This document shows, one piece after another, positions 1-11,513 of a DNA stretch of 64,000 nucleotides. A program made the translations under genes and the position numbers. The first letter of the stretch is position 1, and each line of letters begins with the position of its first letter. Source of the stretch: Sphingomonas pokkalii. Lineage in GTDB: Bacteria > Pseudomonadota > Alphaproteobacteria > Sphingomonadales > Sphingomonadaceae. Location: positions 273,241 through 337,240 of the forward strand of contig NZ_QENQ01000001.1 in assembly GCF_003096275.1 (NCBI RefSeq), written 5' to 3'. Under the pieces are notes generated by a model that ran no database searches, was not told where the DNA came from, and saw only the letters and a program-made list of their open reading frames with translations.

Positions 1-111
1 AACAAAGGCTGAGATTTTCATCCACACCAAGATACTGCGATACGCTGCTCTGCCGAGTTGGTGTTTGCGTCAAGCAAATGCCCAGCGTTGTCGTTGGTGG
101 TGTGGACTCTC
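1..111 (+). other. 3' end of the 16S-23S internal transcribed spacer
   Basis: The window opens inside an rRNA operon. The bases just before the 23S gene (about 98-118, ggtgtggactctcaagcg) are complementary to bases just after it (about 2898-2913, gcttgagagtttcacacc). This is the usual pre-23S processing stem. No tRNA lies in this short stretch; the spacer tRNAs and 16S would be upstream of the window. Confidence 0.75.
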
Positions 112-2905
<2,794 letters not shown>

Positions 2906-3013
2906 TTCACACCCCCATCGACAACCCTGGGTTGTCTGGATCCGGGTGGATGAACATCCAGCCTTTGCAAGTTGCACGATTTGAAAAACACGTTCCGCCA
3001 CACCGGCTTCATT

Positions 3014-3128
3014 GCTTGGTGGCCATAGCGTCTGTGACCCACCCGATCCCATCCCGAACTCGGCCGTGAAACCAGACAGCGCCAATGGTACTATTGCTCA
3101 AGCAATGGAAGAGTAGGTCGCCGCCAGG
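3014..3128 (+). rRNA. rrf: 5S ribosomal RNA
   Basis: This about 115-nt gene lies 110 bp after 23S. It carries the conserved 5S core (cccgatcccatcccgaactcgg) and an alphaproteobacterial 3' end (gagtaggtcgccgccagg). Its 5' and 3' ends (cttggtggc and gccgccagg) pair as helix I. It is the third member of the rrn operon in the usual order. Confidence 0.95.
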
Positions 3129-3205
3129 CATTGAAGCCGGTGTGACGGAACAAAACCCATTCACAATTGTCCCCCGTTCTGCCCCCAAAAGGGCACCAGC
3201 ATTGG

Positions 3206-3618
<413 letters not shown>

Positions 3619-4047
3619 TCACGCCGTCTGTATATATGCCCGCATCGCCTCGGCTTCGGATTCGATGCGATCGATGCGGAACTTCACCAGGTCGCCGATC
3701 GAGATGAAGCCGATGCACGCCTCTTCTTCGACAACCGGCAGGTGGCGGATGCGCCGGCGCGTCATCAACGCCAGCGCGCCGAGCACGCTTTCCTGGGGAC
3801 TGACCGTAATGGCGGGTGCGGTCATCACCTGCGACACCGGCAGCTCCAAGCCGAGCGCGCCTTCGCGCTCGATGCAGTGGATCACGTCGCGTTCGGAAAA
3901 GATGCCGACCACCTGACCATTTTGCAGAACCGGAACCGCGCCAATCTTGCGCGCCGCAAGCAGCCGGACCGCTTCCGCGACCGTGCTGCTGGAGGGGATC
4001 GACACAACCTCCCGCCCCTTGCCTTCGAGGATTGCCGCGATGCTCAT
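3619..4047 (-). CDS. CBS-domain pair protein
   Basis: A 142-residue soluble protein made almost entirely of two CBS motifs (about residues 8-60 and 75-130), forming one Bateman module. Such modules usually bind adenosine nucleotides and sense energy state, but stand-alone alphaproteobacterial members have no firmly assigned partner. The second repeat carries the typical RRIRHLPV and GFISIGDLV segments. I chose the ATG at 4047 because AGGAGAG lies 6-7 nt upstream and homologues begin at this MSIAAIL; a longer in-frame extension is not domain-like. It is divergent from the small membrane protein at 4117. Confidence 0.88.
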   Translation of the reverse strand: MSIAAILEGKGREVVSIPSSSTVAEAVRLLAARKIGAVPVLQNGQVVGIFSERDVIHCIEREGALGLELPVSQVMTAPAITVSPQESVLGALALMTRRRIRHLPVVEEEACIGFISIGDLVKFRIDRIESEAEAMRAYIQTA

Positions 4048-4116
4048 CGCATTCTCTCCTATGGCTTCATTTATTAGGCGTTGTTTATCCCACGATTCGC
4101 CCCAAGTTGCAAAGCC

Positions 4117-4413
4117 ATGGAGCAGCCGAACGGACTCGACGATCCCGCCTATGCCGCCTTTGCCTGGCGGCGCTTCCGCCGGATTCTTGGCTGGATGGCG
4201 CTGGTGGCACTGCTCGCCGCCGGCGTCGCGGAATTCTGGCTCTACAGGAGCATGGGCGAGTTGCGGATCGTCACGGCGATCGCGACGTTCCTTGGCGTCT
4301 TCCTGACGGTGATGCTGGCGGCGGGGCTGATGGGGCTGATGTTTCTCAGCTCGGGCACCGGCCACGACGCCCAGGTCGAGGATCCGCTGAAGGACGAAGT
4401 CGATATCGACTGA
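4117..4413 (+). CDS. Small two-TM inner-membrane protein
   Basis: A 98-residue protein with an N-terminal soluble stretch, two predicted transmembrane helices (about residues 21-40 and 52-77) and a short acidic tail. I do not recognise a named function; many sphingomonads carry small hypothetical membrane proteins like this. The ATG at 4117 is preferred over an upstream in-frame start because it leaves a divergent promoter space from the CBS gene. A strong hairpin follows 20 bp after the stop. Confidence 0.7.
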   Translation: MEQPNGLDDPAYAAFAWRRFRRILGWMALVALLAAGVAEFWLYRSMGELRIVTAIATFLGVFLTVMLAAGLMGLMFLSSGTGHDAQVEDPLKDEVDID

Positions 4414-4435
4414 CCCACCGCGACGGCGGCACAGC

Positions 4436-4470
4436 AAAAAGGCCCGCCTCCACCAGGGAAGCGGGCCTTC
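4436..4470. terminator. Bidirectional hairpin terminator
   Basis: A GC stem (GGCCCGC 4441-4447 with GCGGGCC 4461-4467) is preceded by five A's (4436-4440), which read as a T-tract on the minus strand. It sits between convergent genes. It is strongest for the minus-strand DUF4167 gene and may also serve the plus-strand gene ending at 4413. Confidence 0.75.
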
Positions 4471-4496
4471 TATCTTCTATAGCACGATCGCCAGGT

Positions 4497-5294
4497 TCAG
4501 GCGGCGGGCGCCTCGACCTCGTCGGCCTTGGTGGTGCGACGGCGGCGCGGCTTCTTCGGCGCCTCTTCTTCGGCCGATGCCGCATCGGTGCCGATCGCAG
4601 GCGGCAGCACGGCGAAATCGAGCCCCTGGGGCGCTTCCTCCTCGCGTGCCGGCTGTTCGCGCCGCGGGCGACCGCGACGACGCGGCGCCGCCGCTTCGCC
4701 GGCCGCTTCGGCAACCGATGCCGCGGGTGCGGGTGCCGCAACCTCTGTCGGCGCCGACTCCGCTACCTGCACGATCACATTGCCATTGGCCACGCCGTTC
4801 CCACGGCCGTTCCGGCGATCCTCGCGGCCTTCGCGCGGTTCACGACCTTCGCGGCTATCCCGGGATTCGCGATTATCCCGGGCTTCGCGATCGAAACGCG
4901 GTTCGCGGTCGCGGCGCTGCTGCGGCTGATACTGGCGCGGCGATTCCTGATCGTCCTCGCGGCCGGCTTCGCCTTCCATCTCGAACTCTTCCTCGTCGCC
5001 GTCGAAACCTTCGCGCTGGCGGCGCTGCTGGTTCTGCTCTTCGAAGCGCGAACGGTTCTCGTTCAGGACGCGGAAATAATGATCCGCGAACTGGAGATAA
5101 TATTCGGCGTTGACCCGATCACCCTGCATCTGGGCATCGCGGGCGAGATTCTTGTATTTTTCGAGCAACTGCGCGGCATTGCCACGGGCACGGTTATCAA
5201 TGCGACTGCCATTGCCCTGATTGTTCGAGCTTCCGCCCTGGCGCTGTTGCTGCCCGCCACGGCCGCGACGGCGGCCGGCCTGACGATTGTTCAT
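4497..5294 (-). CDS. DUF4167 domain protein, putative RNA-associated
   Basis: A 265-residue, highly charged protein. The N-terminal tail is rich in Arg, Gly and Gln. It is followed by the conserved DUF4167 segment (about residues 28-95, including AEYYLQFADHYFRVLNE), a long Arg/Asp/Glu repeat tract (about 120-165) and a basic C-terminus. The domain is typical of Alphaproteobacteria; its role is not established, and the composition suggests nucleic-acid binding (inference). The ATG at 5294 is chosen over the adjacent TTG. It lies downstream of hisS-prfA-prmC in the same direction but 262 bp away, so it may have its own promoter. Confidence 0.85.
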   Translation of the reverse strand: MNNRQAGRRRGRGGQQQRQGGSSNNQGNGSRIDNRARGNAAQLLEKYKNLARDAQMQGDRVNAEYYLQFADHYFRVLNENRSRFEEQNQQRRQREGFDGDEEEFEMEGEAGREDDQESPRQYQPQQRRDREPRFDREARDNRESRDSREGREPREGREDRRNGRGNGVANGNVIVQVAESAPTEVAAPAPAASVAEAAGEAAAPRRRGRPRREQPAREEEAPQGLDFAVLPPAIGTDAASAEEEAPKKPRRRRTTKADEVEAPAA

Positions 5295-5556
5295 CAAGGT
5301 CTCAGTGTCCTGTCTTTACAAAGCCGTCCGTCGATTCATCGAGGTTCCGGATGCAGGGTTACATTCGCGGAGAGCCCCGGATCGCCCGGCGCTTCCCGCC
5401 TGCCACGGCCGCCGGACTGCAGCGGCGCACATGACCATGGAGTCGGGCCTCAGCCCTTTATTTCAACGACTTGGTTGAAGGTGCCTCGCCCCGGCGTTCT
5501 TCTAGCCGCTGGCGCCCCAATCTCCAAGCAGAAATATGAGACGAATGCGCGCGATT

Positions 5557-6381
5557 TCAAGTCAGCCGGACCACGCGCGGCCGCCCACCCATATCTTTAT
5601 AGACGCGTGAAGACAGACCCTGTTCCTGACCGAGGAAAGAAACTGCATCGCCTTGCGTCCAGCCGATCTCAAGGATCGCCGCGCCACCGGGGGCGAGCAG
5701 GGCCGGGAGAGCAGGGACGATGCGGCGATAATCGGCGAGGCCGTCACTGCCAGCGAACAGCGCTTCCGCCGGCTCGTGGTCAAGGACTTGCGGGGGAAGC
5801 GGCTCGTCCGAGCCGATATAGGGCGGGTTGGCAAGGATAAGGTCGAAGCACCCCTCGATGCCGGCAGTCCAATTGCCGAGGCGGAACACCGCGCGGGTCG
5901 CCATCCCCAGCGCCTCGGCGTTGCGCCGGGCATAGCCGAGCGCGGTTTCGGACGCGTCGATCCCCAGCCCTTCCGCCTCGGGCCATTCGGCGAGCGCGGC
6001 GAGGAGCAGCGTGCCCGGCCCGGTGCCGAGATCGAGGATGTGCCGCGGCGCGCGGGCGCCGAACCAGGCGAGCGCGGTTTCGATCAGCGTCTCGCTGTCG
6101 GGGCGCGGGATCAGCACCCCGGGGCCGACGGCGAGGTCAATCGTCCAGAAGGCGCGGGTGCCGGTGATATAGGCGACCGGCTCGTGGGTGAGGCGACGCG
6201 CGAGCAGGGCCGCGAAGGACTCGGGCTCCGGATCGCGCAGGCGGCCGAGCAGGAGCCTGTCGCGCGTGGTGCCGAGGGCGTGGGCCATCAGCAGCTCGGC
6301 GTCGAGCCGGGGGGTATCGGATACGGCGTCGAGCCGGCGGGTGGCATCGGCGAGCGCTGCCCGTACGCTGCGTTCGCTCAC
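5557..6381 (-). CDS. prmC: Peptide chain release factor N5-glutamine methyltransferase PrmC
   Basis: A 274-residue SAM-dependent methyltransferase that modifies the GGQ glutamine of release factors RF1 and RF2. It has an N-terminal helical domain (about 1-75), a SAM-binding motif (DLGTGPGTLLLA) near residue 118 and the catalytic NPPYIG motif near 185. The likely start is a GTG at 6381, nine bases after the prfA stop. Its position directly behind its own substrate gene prfA is the classic bacterial arrangement and supports one transcript. Confidence 0.95.
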   Translation of the reverse strand: MSERSVRAALADATRRLDAVSDTPRLDAELLMAHALGTTRDRLLLGRLRDPEPESFAALLARRLTHEPVAYITGTRAFWTIDLAVGPGVLIPRPDSETLIETALAWFGARAPRHILDLGTGPGTLLLAALAEWPEAEGLGIDASETALGYARRNAEALGMATRAVFRLGNWTAGIEGCFDLILANPPYIGSDEPLPPQVLDHEPAEALFAGSDGLADYRRIVPALPALLAPGGAAILEIGWTQGDAVSFLGQEQGLSSRVYKDMGGRPRVVRLT

Positions 6382-6390
6382 GGCAGCATC

Positions 6391-7464
6391 TCAGCCGTCG
6401 AGCTGGGCAAGCCGGTCGGCCTCGTCCTGCGAGACCAGCGCGCCGACCAGTTCGTCGAGCTCGCCTTCGAGGATCTCCGGCAGGCGGTGCAGCGTCAGGT
6501 TGATGCGGTGGTCGGTCACCCGCCCTTGCGGGAAGTTGTACGTGCGGATCCGCTCCGAACGATCGCCCGAACCAACCATCGAGCGGCGCGCGCCGACGCG
6601 CTCGGCGGCCAGCCGCTCACGCTCGGCCTCGTACAGGCGGGTGCGCAGCACCTTCATCGCCTTGGCCTTGTTCTTGTGCTGCGAGCGCTCGTCCTGCTGG
6701 ATCACGACGATCCCCGTGGGCAAGTGCGTGATCCGCACCGCGCTGTCGGTGGTGTTGACGCCCTGCCCGCCGGGGCCGGAAGCGCGGTAGATGTCGATGC
6801 GCAGGTCCTTGTCGTCGATCTGCACATCCGCCTCCTCGGCCTCGGGCAGCACCGCGACGGTAGCGGCGGAGGTGTGGATGCGGCCGCCCGCTTCGGTGGC
6901 GGGGACGCGCTGCACCCGGTGCACGCCGCTCTCGAACTTGAGCTTGGCGAACACGCCGGTACCGGTGATGCCGACCACGACTTCCTTGAAGCCGCCGGCT
7001 TCGGAGCTGCTCGCCGAGATCAGCTCGGTCCGCCAGCCGAGCCGATCGGCGTAGCGCTGGTACATGCGCAGCAGATCGCCGGCGAACAGCGCGGCTTCGT
7101 CGCCGCCCACGCCGGCGCGGATTTCGAGCAGCGCCGGGCGCTCGTCCGCCGCATCCCTGGGGAGAAGTGCCAGCGCCAGCTTGCGTTCGGCCTCGGCGAG
7201 CGTGCCCTCGTTGGCGCGGAGTTCCTCCACCGCCATCGCGCGCAGCTCGTCATCGGCCTCCTGCGTCATCTGCTGGAGCGACTGGCCCTCGGCGCGCAGG
7301 CGGCGGACATTGCCCGCCGCGACCGCGACCGGCTCGATCTCGGCATATTCCTTCGAGACCTGGACGAAGCGATCGCCGGCGAGCTCGCCCGACGCCATCA
7401 GCGCCTGCAACTCGTCGCGCCGCGCCTCGATCGCCGCGATGCGGTCCGGCGGGATGCGGGTCAT
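6391..7464 (-). CDS. prfA: Peptide chain release factor 1
   Basis: RF1 of 357 residues reads UAA and UAG stop codons and releases the finished chain. It shows the GPGGQGVN catalytic loop near residue 230 and a PAT tripeptide in [14 protein letters not shown], which identifies RF1 rather than RF2 (which has SPF). Length is normal for the family. Its ATG overlaps the hisS stop as ATGA (4 nt), indicating translational coupling, and prmC follows after 9 bp. Confidence 0.97.
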   Translation of the reverse strand: MTRIPPDRIAAIEARRDELQALMASGELAGDRFVQVSKEYAEIEPVAVAAGNVRRLRAEGQSLQQMTQEADDELRAMAVEELRANEGTLAEAERKLALALLPRDAADERPALLEIRAGVGGDEAALFAGDLLRMYQRYADRLGWRTELISASSSEAGGFKEVVVGITGTGVFAKLKFESGVHRVQRVPATEAGGRIHTSAATVAVLPEAEEADVQIDDKDLRIDIYRASGPGGQGVNTTDSAVRITHLPTGIVVIQQDERSQHKNKAKAMKVLRTRLYEAERERLAAERVGARRSMVGSGDRSERIRTYNFPQGRVTDHRINLTLHRLPEILEGELDELVGALVSQDEADRLAQLDG

Positions 7465-8798
7465 TCGCTAACCCTGAAACCGCCGCGAAGTCGCCAAATG
7501 GCGGCAGCGCTCTCAGGGACATCTCCTGCTTCAACCTCGATGGGGCCGAAACGTCCCTCAAGGGCAGACTTCACCTGAACCGCACAACCGTCGTCCGGAA
7601 ACTGTCCGCCCTTGATCCGGATTGTCGCAATCGAATTAGGCTCACCCGGTAAGGCGTCGACGATCATGACCATGCCGGATGCGGACCATGCTCGATCGTA
7701 GCGCTTGTTCTTTTTGCCACTGTAAGTCGTGAAAACTGAATTGCCGCCGCGCCGTATTACAGCCGCCATCTGGCCGACTAGCTCTTCGGAAGCTTTGTTT
7801 TCTGGCACAAGACCAACGTCAGCCCGATTCGTCTCTGGCTCTGCAAGCATCATCGCGAGCCGCTCGACGCCGGCCGCCCAGCCCACGCCCGCCGTCTCGG
7901 GTCCGCCGAGCGAGCCGATCAGCCCATCATAGCGGCCGCCGGCCAGCACCGTGCCCTGCGCACCCAGCCGATCGGTGACGAACTCGAACGCCGTGTGGCG
8001 GTAATAATCGAGCCCGCGCACCAACCGCGCGTTGCGCTCAAACTTGACGCCAGCAGCTTCCAGCCCGGCCTTAACCGCATCGAAGAAAGCACGTGCCTCG
8101 TCGGTCAGGTAGGCGTCGATGTCCGGCGCGCTGTCGGCGATCGGGCGATCGCGCGGGTCCTTCGAATCGAGGATGCGCAGCGGATTCTTTTCCAGACGCG
8201 CCAGGCTGTCCTCGGACAGCGCGCCCTTGTGCGCCTCGAAATGCGCGACCAGCGCGGTGCGCCAGGCGTCGCGCGTCGCGGCATCGCCCAGCGTGTTGAG
8301 CTGCAGCGTCACGCCCTCGGCGATGCCGAGTTCCTTGAGCAGCTGGTCGGCCAGCACCAGCAGCTCGACATCGGCGGCGGGTTCGGGCGCACCGAGGATC
8401 TCGGCGTCGATCTGGTGGAACTGGCGGTAGCGGCCCTTTTGCGGGCGCTCGTAGCGGAACACCGGGCCCGAGGTCGCGACCTTCAGCGGCGCGAACTGCT
8501 GCCAGCCCTCGCTGATATAGGCGCGGGCGATGCCTGCGGTGAATTCGGGGCGCAGCGTGATCGAATCGCCGCCGCGATCCTCGAAGGTGTACATCTCCTT
8601 GGAGACGACGTCCGAGGTCTCGCCCATCGAGCGGGCGAACACGCCGGTCGCCTCGAAGATCGGGATTTCGAGCCGCTGGAAGCAATAGAGCTTGCGCACC
8701 CGATCGAACGTTTCGAGCACCGCGGCGAAACGCCGCTGGTCTTCGCCGAAAATGTCCTGGGTGCCCCGGATGCGCTGGGGAGTCTGGATACGTGCCAT
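7461..8798 (-). CDS. hisS: Histidyl-tRNA synthetase with a divergent C-terminal domain
   Basis: HisRS charges tRNA-His. The class II core is well conserved through about residue 318: the N-terminal RGTQDIF, motif 2 ([17 protein letters not shown]), the histidine-binding [14 protein letters not shown] and motif 3 ([13 protein letters not shown]). From about residue 320 to the end (445) the sequence no longer resembles the usual anticodon-binding domain closely, and the DNA is poorer in G+C: 56% by hand count over 7561-7860, against 73% over 8101-8160. The alternating strand-helix pattern (VGLVP... and [11 protein letters not shown]) suggests a divergent version rather than loss. The ATG at 8798 fits the family N-terminus. 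First gene of hisS-prfA-prmC. Confidence 0.93.
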   Translation of the reverse strand: MARIQTPQRIRGTQDIFGEDQRRFAAVLETFDRVRKLYCFQRLEIPIFEATGVFARSMGETSDVVSKEMYTFEDRGGDSITLRPEFTAGIARAYISEGWQQFAPLKVATSGPVFRYERPQKGRYRQFHQIDAEILGAPEPAADVELLVLADQLLKELGIAEGVTLQLNTLGDAATRDAWRTALVAHFEAHKGALSEDSLARLEKNPLRILDSKDPRDRPIADSAPDIDAYLTDEARAFFDAVKAGLEAAGVKFERNARLVRGLDYYRHTAFEFVTDRLGAQGTVLAGGRYDGLIGSLGGPETAGVGWAAGVERLAMMLAEPETNRADVGLVPENKASEELVGQMAAVIRRGGNSVFTTYSGKKNKRYDRAWSASGMVMIVDALPGEPNSIATIRIKGGQFPDDGCAVQVKSALEGRFGPIEVEAGDVPESAAAIWRLRGGFRVSE

Positions 8799-8878
8799 TT
8801 GGGCGCGGCTATTAGGCTGGTTTCGAGCGGGGGGCAATGTGCACCAGATCCTCCCCGAGGTGTAACCGGCTTTGCGCT

Positions 8879-9058
8879 CACCCCCTCCCCCCTCGCGGGG
8901 GAGGGAGGGGCCCGCTGCCGAAGGCAGTGGGAGGGAGAGGGGGGCGATTTGCACCGCAAATCGCGCGGTTGCTTCGCAACCGCCCACCCTCTCCAAGCTC
9001 CGCTAGGCAGCAAGCTGCCAAGCTATGCTATCCTCCCCCATCGAGGGGGAGGATAGGG
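8879..9058. repeat. Array of palindromic intergenic repeats
   Basis: This 180-bp interval between hisS and dgoA is made of consecutive hairpins: a C/G-rich palindrome around 8882-8909, CTGCC/GGCAG (8915-8927), CGATTTGC/GCAAATCG (8945-8963), GCGGTTGC/GCAACCGC (8965-8983), GGCAGC/GCTGCC (9006-9019) and a 12-bp stem (9028-9039 with 9045-9056). The last hairpin lies just past the dgoA stop and may end its transcript. The cctccc-type arms recur elsewhere in the window. Confidence 0.75.
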
Positions 9059-9063
9059 AAGTT

Positions 9064-9687
9064 TTACAACGCCGCGACGAAGGCGCGGGCGTTGGCGCCG
9101 ACATCGGCCGCGCTGAGGCCGACCTTGTACAGTGCCGAGCCAAGACCGAAGCCCGCCGCGCCGGCCGCTTTCCACGGGCCCATATTGTCCGGCGCGATGC
9201 CGCCGACCGGCAGGACGCGCGCCTCCTTGGGCAGCACCGCGCGCATCGCCTTCAGAACCACCGGGCTCGCGGCTTCCGCCGGAAACAGCTTGAGCGCGGT
9301 CGCGCCGGCATCGAGCGCCGCGAAGGCTTCGCTCGGCGTGGCAATTCCGGGCAGCGATACGAGGCCCGCCGCCGCGCTCGCCCGGATCACGTCGAGATTG
9401 GCGTTGGGCGAGATGATCATCGTGCCGCCGGCCGCGGCCACCGCCTGCACCTGCTCCACCTTCAGCACCGTGCCCGCACCGATCACCGCCCGGCCGGCGA
9501 AACGCTTGGCGAGACGCGAGACGCTCTCCAGCGGCTCGGGCGAGTTCATCGGCACTTCGATCAGGGTAAAGCCGGCCGCGACCAGTTCCTCGCCAATCGC
9601 CTCGACCTCGTCGGGCTTCACCCCGCGCAGGATCGCGATCAGCGGGCACTTGGCAAAGGCGGCGTCGAAATCGGCAATGTGGCTCAT
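9064..9687 (-). CDS. dgoA: 2-dehydro-3-deoxy-6-phosphogalactonate aldolase
   Basis: A 207-residue class I aldolase of the KDPG/KDPGal family. It cleaves 2-keto-3-deoxy-6-phosphogalactonate to pyruvate and glyceraldehyde 3-phosphate, the last step of the De Ley-Doudoroff galactose route. The TIM-barrel family marks are the VIGAGTVL segment and the Schiff-base lysine in ATALKLFPAE (near residue 126). Its start overlaps the dgoK stop as ATGA, so the two are coupled. I choose DgoA over the Entner-Doudoroff aldolase Eda because of its partnership with the KDGal kinase and the galactose dehydrogenase nearby. Confidence 0.9.
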   Translation of the reverse strand: MSHIADFDAAFAKCPLIAILRGVKPDEVEAIGEELVAAGFTLIEVPMNSPEPLESVSRLAKRFAGRAVIGAGTVLKVEQVQAVAAAGGTMIISPNANLDVIRASAAAGLVSLPGIATPSEAFAALDAGATALKLFPAEAASPVVLKAMRAVLPKEARVLPVGGIAPDNMGPWKAAGAAGFGLGSALYKVGLSAADVGANARAFVAAL

Positions 9688-10562
9688 GCAATCTGCTCCG
9701 CTAGGGCGAGGATTCCGGCAACGAACGCGTCATGGCTGCTGGCGATCACCGCCTGCCGGCCATGGGCCGCGATCGCCGCAGCGTAGAGGCCGCCCAACAT
9801 CGGGTCGGCAAGGATGTGGACGGTGTCGTGGCCGGCATGTTCCAGCCGCACGGCGACGTCGCTGCCGATCAGCAGCCCGCTGGCAAAGGCGGCCGCATCG
9901 GCGTCGTCGCGCACGCCCAGCATCTTCGCGGCACGGATGCCGAACAGCGCGGCGGCAAGGTCGCGCTTGCGGCCCTCCTCCACCCCGGCATGGAAGGCGG
10001 GACCAACATGGACCTCGCCGCCGAGCTGGGCGGCAAGCAGGCCATGGCTGCGAAGGAGCGCGAACAGCTCGCCGGTCATCGCGGTGGTGAAGTCGGCGAT
10101 ACGCCCGTCCACCATCTCCACCCATTTGCAATGGGTACCCGGCTGGACGAGCAGCGCGTCGGCAGGCGCGAGCCCGGCGCGCACCGCACCGAGCAATTGC
10201 ACCTCCTCGCCGCGCATCACATCCGGCCGGCCGCTGACCCGCGTCGACACCCCCGGCACGATCGCACTGCGCTCCTCGACCCAGAGCAGCCCGGCGGCCA
10301 GCTCGGCGATCCCCGCGGGGGCCGCGACATAGGGCGCCGGCGCCCAGCCGATATTGGCACCGACCATGCCTGCCATCAGCAACGGAAGATCGCCGTGGCG
10401 CGCACGGATACCCGCGGCCTCGGCGGCGAAATCGGTGACCGCGGTCACGCCCTTGCCGTCGCGTTCGGTGTGGGCGACGCGGCCGTCCTCGATCACGAAG
10501 ACGCGGCGATTGGTGGTGCCCCAGTCGACGGCGAGGAAGGAGCCCGAAAAACGCGTACCCAT
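9684..10562 (-). CDS. dgoK: 2-dehydro-3-deoxygalactonokinase
   Basis: The kinase phosphorylates 2-keto-3-deoxygalactonate with ATP to give the substrate of DgoA. The N-terminus shows the phosphate-binding segment AVDWGTTNRR of the DgoK family. I start at the ATG at 10562 because GAGGGGG lies 8 nt upstream; this gives 292 residues, the length of the E. coli enzyme. An in-frame ATG at 10631 would add 23 residues but lacks a Shine-Dalgarno sequence and would crowd the divergent promoter. It shares a 4-nt overlap with dgoA. Confidence 0.92.
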   Translation of the reverse strand: MGTRFSGSFLAVDWGTTNRRVFVIEDGRVAHTERDGKGVTAVTDFAAEAAGIRARHGDLPLLMAGMVGANIGWAPAPYVAAPAGIAELAAGLLWVEERSAIVPGVSTRVSGRPDVMRGEEVQLLGAVRAGLAPADALLVQPGTHCKWVEMVDGRIADFTTAMTGELFALLRSHGLLAAQLGGEVHVGPAFHAGVEEGRKRDLAAALFGIRAAKMLGVRDDADAAAFASGLLIGSDVAVRLEHAGHDTVHILADPMLGGLYAAAIAAHGRQAVIASSHDAFVAGILALAEQIA

Positions 10563-10653
10563 GCCGGCATCCCCCTCAGCGACGAAATTGCTGTAACGCG
10601 ATCGCAGGAGCTGCGAGCGACGTTCGTTCATTTATCGGATATATCGGGGTTGT

Positions 10654-10669
10654 CCAGCCGCACGGCTGG
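10654..10669. promoter_or_regulatory. Palindrome between dgoK and the GntR regulator, candidate operator
   Basis: CCAGCCG-CA-CGGCTGG is a perfect 7-bp inverted repeat in the divergent promoter space between dgoK and dgoR. FadR-type regulators commonly bind palindromes in front of their own gene and the divergent catabolic operon, so this is a reasonable candidate, but I see no second copy upstream of the dehydratase or galactose dehydrogenase. Confidence 0.35.
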
Positions 10670-10737
10670 AGTAGTCTGTCCGGGATGCGCGGCGTGCGCC
10701 TGCACGCGATGCCCAAGAACAGGAAGCACCAGCGAGG

Positions 10738-11481
10738 ATGTCCACGTCCCTTTCGACTCAGCCTGACGATCTCCGCTCGGGGCTCGGCCGCAACCTCACC
10801 TATGGCCTGCTCGACGCACTCGGACGGGCGATCGTCACCGGCCGTTACGAGAAGGTGCCCTTCCCCACCGAGGCGGAACTGGCCAAGCAGCACGGTGTCA
10901 GCCGGTCCGTGACGCGCGAGGCGGTGAAGATGCTCACCGCCAAGGGATTGCTCAGCGCGCGGCCGCGCCAGGGCACGGTGGTGCAGCCAGCCTCGTCGTG
11001 GAACCTGTTCGATACCGATGTACTCCGCTGGTTGCTCGAACGGCAATTCTCGGTCGATCTGCTGCGCCAGTTCAGCCAGCTGCGTATCGCGATCGAGCCG
11101 GAAGCCGCGGCACTGGCGGCGCAGTTCGGCACGGGGGAAGACCTGCGGCAGATCTCGGCCGGGCTCGCCCGGATGGAGGCGGCCGAGCGCGGCCAGGACG
11201 ATACGCTGGACGCCGATATCGCTTTTCACGTCGCGGTGCTGCGCGCGTCGGGCAATCCCTTCTACGCGCAGTTCCGCGACATGGTGGCAACGGCCCTGCG
11301 CACCTCGATCCGCTTCACCAACCGGATCAAGGGCCGCACCGCCAGCGTGGCGGACCATGCCGCGGTGCGCGACGCGATCGCCGCCAAGGATCCCGCCACC
11401 GCGCGTACCGCGATGCGGACGCTGATCGGCGACGTGGTCGAACTGATCGAAACGGTGGAGGGCACGGAAACCCCGGCCTGA
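10738..11481 (+). CDS. dgoR: GntR/FadR-family regulator of galactonate catabolism
   Basis: A 247-residue regulator with an N-terminal winged helix-turn-helix (about residues 15-80, including PTEAELAKQHGVSRSVTREA) and a C-terminal all-helical FCD ligand-binding domain (about 95-235) with conserved His and Asp residues typical of metal-assisted sugar-acid sensing. It is divergent from dgoK-dgoA and flanked by the dehydratase, which argues that it represses this island and is released by galactonate or a keto-deoxy product. The name dgoR is by analogy; the effector is inferred. Confidence 0.85.
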   Translation: MSTSLSTQPDDLRSGLGRNLTYGLLDALGRAIVTGRYEKVPFPTEAELAKQHGVSRSVTREAVKMLTAKGLLSARPRQGTVVQPASSWNLFDTDVLRWLLERQFSVDLLRQFSQLRIAIEPEAAALAAQFGTGEDLRQISAGLARMEAAERGQDDTLDADIAFHVAVLRASGNPFYAQFRDMVATALRTSIRFTNRIKGRTASVADHAAVRDAIAAKDPATARTAMRTLIGDVVELIETVEGTETPA

Positions 11482-11483
11482 CG

Positions 11484-11505
11484 CCCCCGCCAATCCCGGC
11501 GGGGG
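11484..11505. terminator. Hairpin between convergent dgoR and the dehydratase gene
   Basis: CCCCCGCC (11484-11491) pairs with GGCGGGGG (11498-11505) around a 6-nt loop. It lies in the 32-bp gap between the two convergent stop codons. No long T-tract follows on either strand, so it may slow or partly terminate transcription from both sides. Confidence 0.5.
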
Positions 11506-11513
11506 AGCACCTT

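Noticed and set aside
8879..9058. CRISPR array
   Set aside because: The units are different hairpins with no equal-length repeats or spacers, and no cas gene is present.
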